DNA of 64,000 bases, taken from NCBI RefSeq assembly GCF_017916255.1, contig NZ_CP072827.1:7217501-7281500 (forward strand). Direction: 5' to 3'. Position 1 is the first letter of the stretch. Each line of letters opens with the position of its first letter. Positions 60,492 through 64,000 of this stretch are shown here, piece by piece. The DNA comes from Streptomyces mobaraensis NBRC 13819 = DSM 40847 (lineage in GTDB: Bacteria; Actinomycetota; Actinomycetes; Streptomycetales; Streptomycetaceae). The notes under the pieces are model-generated. The model ran no database searches, was not told the DNA's origin, and worked only from the letters and a program-made list of their open reading frames with translations. The position numbers were made by a program, and so were the translations under genes.

Positions 60492-62828
60492 ATGGCCGTC
60501 GGCACCGTGCTGTTCGCGCTCGACCAGGACCCGCGGGACCAGGGCGCGCGCGGCGAGCAGCTCCGCAGGATCCGCGCCGCCCTGGAAGCCGACGGGCTGG
60601 AGGTGCGCTGGGCCGGCACCGCGGCCGACGCCCGCGCCGTGCTGCGCACCGAGGCGGGCCTCGCCGCCGCCGTGGTGGCCTGGGACCTGGCCGCCGGCCG
60701 CCACCCGGCGGAGGAGCCGGGCGGCGCGTCCGTCCTCCGCGGCGTCGGACGGCGGTTCAAGGACCTGCCCGTCTTCCTCGTCCTCACCGACGAGGCCGAC
60801 GAGGACCTCGACCGGCTGCCCCTGTGGGTCGCGGAGAGCGTCGTCGGCTACGTCTGGCCGCTGGAGGACACCCCCGGGTTCATCGCCGGCCGGATCTCCG
60901 CCGCCGCCCGCGCCTACCGGGAGGCGGTACTCCCGCCGTTCTTCAGGGCACTGCGCCGCTTCGACGACGCGCACGAGTACTCCTGGCACACCCCGGCGCA
61001 CGCCGGCGGCGTCGCCTTCCTCAAATCACCGGTCGGACGCGCCTTCTTCGACCATTACGGCGAACGGCTGCTGCGCAGCGACCTCTCCATCTCCGTCGAG
61101 GAACTCGGCTCCCTCTTCGAGCACACGGGCCCCATCGGCGACGCCGAGCGCAACGCCGCCCGCATCTTCGGCGCCGACCGCACCTACTTCGTCCTCCACG
61201 GCAACTCCACGGCCGACCGCATGGTCGGCCACTTCTGCGTCTCCCGCGACGAGATCGCCCTCGTCGACCGCAACTGCCACAAGTCCGTCCTCCACGGACT
61301 CGTCCTCTCCGGCGCCCGGCCCGTCTACCTCGTCCCCACCCGCAACGGCTACGGGCTCGCCGGTCCGGTGCCCCCGGCCGAGACCGCAGCGGACGCGGTG
61401 GCCGGCCGCGTCGCCCGCAACCCGCTGGCCGCCGACGCCGCGCACCCCCGCGCCGAGTACGCCGTCATCACCAACTCCACCTACGACGGCCTCTGTTACG
61501 GCGCCGTCCGGGTCGCCCGGCAGCTCGCGCCCAGCACGCCCCGGCTCCACTTCGACGAGGCGTGGTTCGCCTACGCCCGCTTCCACCCGCTGTACGCCGG
61601 CCGCTACGCGATGTCCGTCGACGCCGACACGTTCCCCGGCCCCGACCGCCCCACGGTCTTCTCCACCCAGTCCACGCACAAACTCCTCGCCGCGCTGTCG
61701 CAGAGCGCCATGGTCCACGTCAGGGACGCGCCCCGGGCCCCCGTGGACCACGAGCTGTTCAACGAGGCGTTCATGATGCACGGCACCACCTCGCCCCTCT
61801 ACCCGGCCCTCGCCTCCCTCGACGTCGCCGCCGGGATGATGGACGGCCCCCAGGGCCGCTGGCTGATCGACGAGGGGATCACCGAGGCCGTCCGGTTCCG
61901 GCAGGCCGTCGTCCGCACCGGGCGGCGCGTCATGGCCGCGGGCGACCGGCCCGACTGGTTCTTCGGCGTCTGGCAGCCCGACACCGTCACCGACCCGAGC
62001 ACCGGGGCCCGCCACGACTTCGCCGACGCCCCACCCGACCTGCTGCGCACCGAACCGTCCTGCTGGGAGCTCGAACCCGGCGCCGACTGGCACGGCTTCC
62101 CCGGCCTCACCGAGGGCCACTGCATGCTGGACCCCGTCAAGGTCACCCTGACCTGCCCCGGCATCGACGCCACCGGCCGCTGGTCCGACACCGGCATCCC
62201 CGCCCGCGTTCTGACCGCCTACCTCGCCACCCGGGGCATCGTCGTCGAGAAGACCGACAGCTACACCACGCTCGTCCTGTTCTCCATGGGCATCACCAAG
62301 GGCAAGTGGGGAACGCTCCTCGACGCCCTGATGGACTTCAAGGCGCTGTACGACGAGGACGCGCCCCTCGACCGCGTCCTGCCCGGCGTCGTCGACCGCC
62401 ACCCCCGCCGCTACGCCGGCACCACGCTCTCCGAGCTGTGCCGGTCCATGCACCGGCACCTGCGCGACACGGACCTGGTCACCCTGCTGGACACGGCCTT
62501 CCGCGAACTCCCGGAGCCGGTCGCGCCACCGCAGCGCTGCTACCAGCGGCTGATCCGCGGCGGCACGGAGCGCGTACGCCTCGCCGACGCGGCCGGCCGC
62601 GTCGCGGCCGCCATGGTCACCGTCACCCCGCCCGGCATCCCCGTCCTGATGCCGGGCGAGTCGACCGGCGCCGCCGACGGGCCGCTGCTGCGCTACCTGC
62701 GCGCCCTGGAGTCCTTCGACCGGGCCTTCCCCGGCTTCCGGAGCGAGACCCACGGCGTCACGGTGGACGACGAGACGGGCGACTACGGCATCGCCTGCCT
62801 GCGGGCCGACGAGGAGGTCCGGACGTAG
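60492..62828 (+). CDS. Orn/Lys/Arg decarboxylase, AdiA-like with N-terminal wing domain
   Basis: The 778-residue PLP enzyme of fold type I matches the length of the inducible acid-resistance decarboxylases. An N-terminal receiver-like wing domain (about 1-130) is followed by YSWHTPAHAGG, VLHGNSTADRMV, HFDEAWFAY (Asp355) and the Schiff-base Lys397 in STQSTHKLLAALSQ, the AdiA pattern. The C-terminal domain ends with RSETHGV. It probably decarboxylates arginine (or lysine) to consume protons. No antiporter (adiC/cadB) gene is adjacent, so the arginine/agmatine cycle is incomplete here. AGGGGGACGAG precedes the ATG. Confidence 0.9.
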   Translation: MAVGTVLFALDQDPRDQGARGEQLRRIRAALEADGLEVRWAGTAADARAVLRTEAGLAAAVVAWDLAAGRHPAEEPGGASVLRGVGRRFKDLPVFLVLTDEADEDLDRLPLWVAESVVGYVWPLEDTPGFIAGRISAAARAYREAVLPPFFRALRRFDDAHEYSWHTPAHAGGVAFLKSPVGRAFFDHYGERLLRSDLSISVEELGSLFEHTGPIGDAERNAARIFGADRTYFVLHGNSTADRMVGHFCVSRDEIALVDRNCHKSVLHGLVLSGARPVYLVPTRNGYGLAGPVPPAETAADAVAGRVARNPLAADAAHPRAEYAVITNSTYDGLCYGAVRVARQLAPSTPRLHFDEAWFAYARFHPLYAGRYAMSVDADTFPGPDRPTVFSTQSTHKLLAALSQSAMVHVRDAPRAPVDHELFNEAFMMHGTTSPLYPALASLDVAAGMMDGPQGRWLIDEGITEAVRFRQAVVRTGRRVMAAGDRPDWFFGVWQPDTVTDPSTGARHDFADAPPDLLRTEPSCWELEPGADWHGFPGLTEGHCMLDPVKVTLTCPGIDATGRWSDTGIPARVLTAYLATRGIVVEKTDSYTTLVLFSMGITKGKWGTLLDALMDFKALYDEDAPLDRVLPGVVDRHPRRYAGTTLSELCRSMHRHLRDTDLVTLLDTAFRELPEPVAPPQRCYQRLIRGGTERVRLADAAGRVAAAMVTVTPPGIPVLMPGESTGAADGPLLRYLRALESFDRAFPGFRSETHGVTVDDETGDYGIACLRADEEVRT

Positions 62829-62844
62829 CCGCCGGACGGACACG

Positions 62845-62872
62845 CCGACCCGGGCGCCGGCGGCGGTAGGGT
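62845..62872 (+). promoter_or_regulatory. Predicted leaderless promoter
   Basis: CCGACC (62845-62850), 16 bases, TAGGGT (62867-62872), then 6 bases to the ATG at 62879; no Shine-Dalgarno sequence. Confidence 0.5.
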
Positions 62873-62878
62873 CGGCGC

Positions 62879-63676
62879 ATGGACCTCGTAGCCCATTTCC
62901 GCCGCGAGACGCGGGCGTTCGAGGACGCCGTCCGGAGGGCGGCCCGCGCCGGGGACGCGCCGCCGGTCCCGTCCTGCCCGGGCTGGACGGTCACCGACCT
63001 GACCGGACACCTCGCCTGGGTGCACCGGTTCGTGGCCCACGTCGTCGGCGACCGCCTGCGGGACGCCCCCGACCACACGGATCCGGCCTTCCTCGGCCTG
63101 CCCCCCGACCGCGCCGGCTGGCCCGACCCCGAACGCCCGCCGACGCACGGGCCGGTGCCGGCCTCTCTCGTCGGCTGGTACGCGGCCGGCGCCGCCGCGC
63201 TCGGCGCGCTCTTCGCCGACCGGGATCCCGACGAACCGGTGTGGACCTGGACCGCGGACCGCACCACCGGCTTCTGGCTGTGGATCCAGACCTTCGAGGC
63301 GGCCGTGCACCGCTGGGACGCCGAGAACGCACTCGGCGCGCCGCGGCCGTTCGACGCGGAACTCGCGGCCGACGGCGTCGGCCGGTTCCTCGGCACCGTC
63401 GTCCCGGCCTGGCGGACCGCCGGCCGGGCACCGTCCGGCGACGGCGAGCGGTTCGGCTTCCGGAGGACCGACGGCGAGGGCCACTGGACCGTCCACTTCG
63501 ACGGCGACACCGTCCGCTGCGCAGCGGGCCCCGGCCCCTGCGACGTCGAACTCTCGGGCACCGCATCGGACCTGACCCTCTTCCTCTGGCGGCGCATCAC
63601 CGCGGAGCGCCTGGCGGGCGTGGAGGGCGACCAGGCCGTGCTGAAGCGGTGGGCGGTGCTGGTGCCGACGGTCTGA
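62879..63676 (+). CDS. Maleylpyruvate isomerase family, mycothiol-dependent enzyme
   Basis: The 265-residue protein has the MDMPI N-terminal four-helix bundle: SCPGWTVTDLTGHLAWVHRF carries the first metal His, and TFEAAVHRWDAENALG the later His residues. A C-terminal beta domain (TASDLTLFLWRR) closes the fold. Same family and length as the gene at 38598, but clearly diverged. The thiol mycothiol is the expected cofactor; the substrate is unknown. A TAGGGT box 6 bases before the ATG predicts a leaderless mRNA. Confidence 0.88.
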   Translation: MDLVAHFRRETRAFEDAVRRAARAGDAPPVPSCPGWTVTDLTGHLAWVHRFVAHVVGDRLRDAPDHTDPAFLGLPPDRAGWPDPERPPTHGPVPASLVGWYAAGAAALGALFADRDPDEPVWTWTADRTTGFWLWIQTFEAAVHRWDAENALGAPRPFDAELAADGVGRFLGTVVPAWRTAGRAPSGDGERFGFRRTDGEGHWTVHFDGDTVRCAAGPGPCDVELSGTASDLTLFLWRRITAERLAGVEGDQAVLKRWAVLVPTV

Positions 63677-63763
63677 CGACACCCCTCCGGACGTCCGCGC
63701 CCGCCCGCCGGCGATGAACACCCGCGCGGTACCGACACCTGGCATGGGTGAACGCGGTCAGGA

Positions 63764-63801
63764 ACGCGCCTGGGTTTCCTTATGGGTACTCCCAGGCGCG
63801 T
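63764..63801. terminator. Hairpin between convergent genes
   Basis: ACGCGCCTGGG (63764-63774) pairs perfectly with 63791-63801 across a 16-base loop. It overlaps the stop codon and last codons of the minus-strand nitroreductase gene. Confidence 0.65.
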
Positions 63802-64000
63802 GCGCCCATCGCCGGTGCCGCCCGTGGGGTCGGGGCGCCCTCCGGGCCGTACCCCAGGCGGAAGAGGAACTGCGGGCGGCTCGGTTCGCCGCTGAGGGCG
63901 TTGCGGAGGTCGGGCCACTCCAGGGCCTGGTGCAGCGGGCAGGTGCGGAGGCCGCGGGCGGTGGCCAGCAGGAGGGCGCGTTGTACGGCCTGGCCGGCCC
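63780..64000 (-). CDS. Nitroreductase (Acg) family protein, C-terminal part only
   Basis: The frame runs in from beyond the right edge and ends with TAA at 63780-63782. The visible 73 residues read LLLATARGLRTCPLHQALEWP, then FLFRLGYGPEGAPTPR and AMGARAWEYP. This is the C-terminal signature of actinobacterial Acg/nitroreductase-like FMN proteins, often part of the DosR/hypoxia response in mycobacteria. The FMN-binding N-terminus lies outside the window, so activity cannot be judged. Last codons are inside a terminator stem. Confidence 0.75.
   Translation of the reverse strand, partial: AGQAVQRALLLATARGLRTCPLHQALEWPDLRNALSGEPSRPQFLFRLGYGPEGAPTPRAAPAMGARAWEYP

Overview
The window reads as chromosomal DNA of a Streptomyces or a close streptomycete relative. 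GC is very high, third codon positions are almost all G or C, and GTG starts are common. The gene content also fits: WhiB, a SigB/F-type sigma factor, CsbD, a GvpO-A-F-G-J-L-S-K gas vesicle operon, mycothiol-dependent enzymes of the maleylpyruvate isomerase family, and Tat-exported phospholipase C. I recognise 64 genes. No rRNA, tRNA, CRISPR array or intact insertion sequence was seen.

Layout. 1-4.7 kb: 3' part of a family-A DNA polymerase, an orphan squalene/phytoene synthase, and a TetR regulator divergent from an imine-reductase-like gene with three operator-like repeats between them. 4.9-6.1 kb: a lower-GC island with one orphan gene. 6.1-14.2 kb: a CBS-BON protein, a two-gene operon of an Hsp90 family protein and a very long TPR protein, a membrane protein, and a small basic protein behind a textbook PafBC (RecA-independent DNA damage) promoter. 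14.2-21.6 kb: a thioredoxin-fold ArsC-like protein, a LysR gene divergent from a flavin monooxygenase/SnoaL-like pair, a P-loop kinase-like protein, a methyltransferase, and a MarR/VOC divergent pair. 21.7-26.0 kb: a general-stress block (MEDS-HATPase anti-sigma-like protein, WhiB-like protein, SigB/F-family sigma factor, small hydrophobic protein, CsbD, SRPBCC protein).

26-31 kb: two Tat-type secreted enzymes (phospholipase C, FAD amine-oxidase-like protein), a zinc-knuckle mini-protein, a 12-copy heptanucleotide tandem repeat and a small secreted protein. 31.2-34.9 kb: the gas vesicle operon, tightly packed with overlapping start/stop codons. 35-44 kb: VOC protein, UDP-glucose dehydrogenase-like enzyme, membrane PP2C phosphatase, mycothiol-dependent enzyme, lipoprotein, zinc-ribbon protein and a stand-alone full-length alanyl-tRNA synthetase. 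43.5-48.7 kb: a PAP2 phosphatase whose frame runs antisense into a NarL-type response regulator, its histidine kinase with an unusual C-terminal extracytoplasmic domain, and a quinone oxidoreductase/HxlR divergent pair. 48.8-54.8 kb: a secreted protein-arginine deiminase, an AnsP-like permease, an SLT-domain protein with a structured leader, and an NHEJ-type DNA ligase. 55-64 kb: a FtsX-type ABC exporter, erythromycin esterase-like protein, AdiA-like amino acid decarboxylase, a second mycothiol-dependent enzyme and the C-terminus of a nitroreductase.

Two threads connect many loci. Stress adaptation is one: sigma factor, CsbD, gas vesicles, CBS-BON, Hsp90/TPR, the PafBC target and the acid-type decarboxylase. 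The other is gene architecture: many genes have a TANNNT -10 box 6-8 bases before the start codon and no Shine-Dalgarno sequence, which predicts leaderless mRNAs. Convergent gene pairs are repeatedly separated by long perfect hairpins, including a dispersed repeat family present at 7.4, 18.0 and 37.2 kb.
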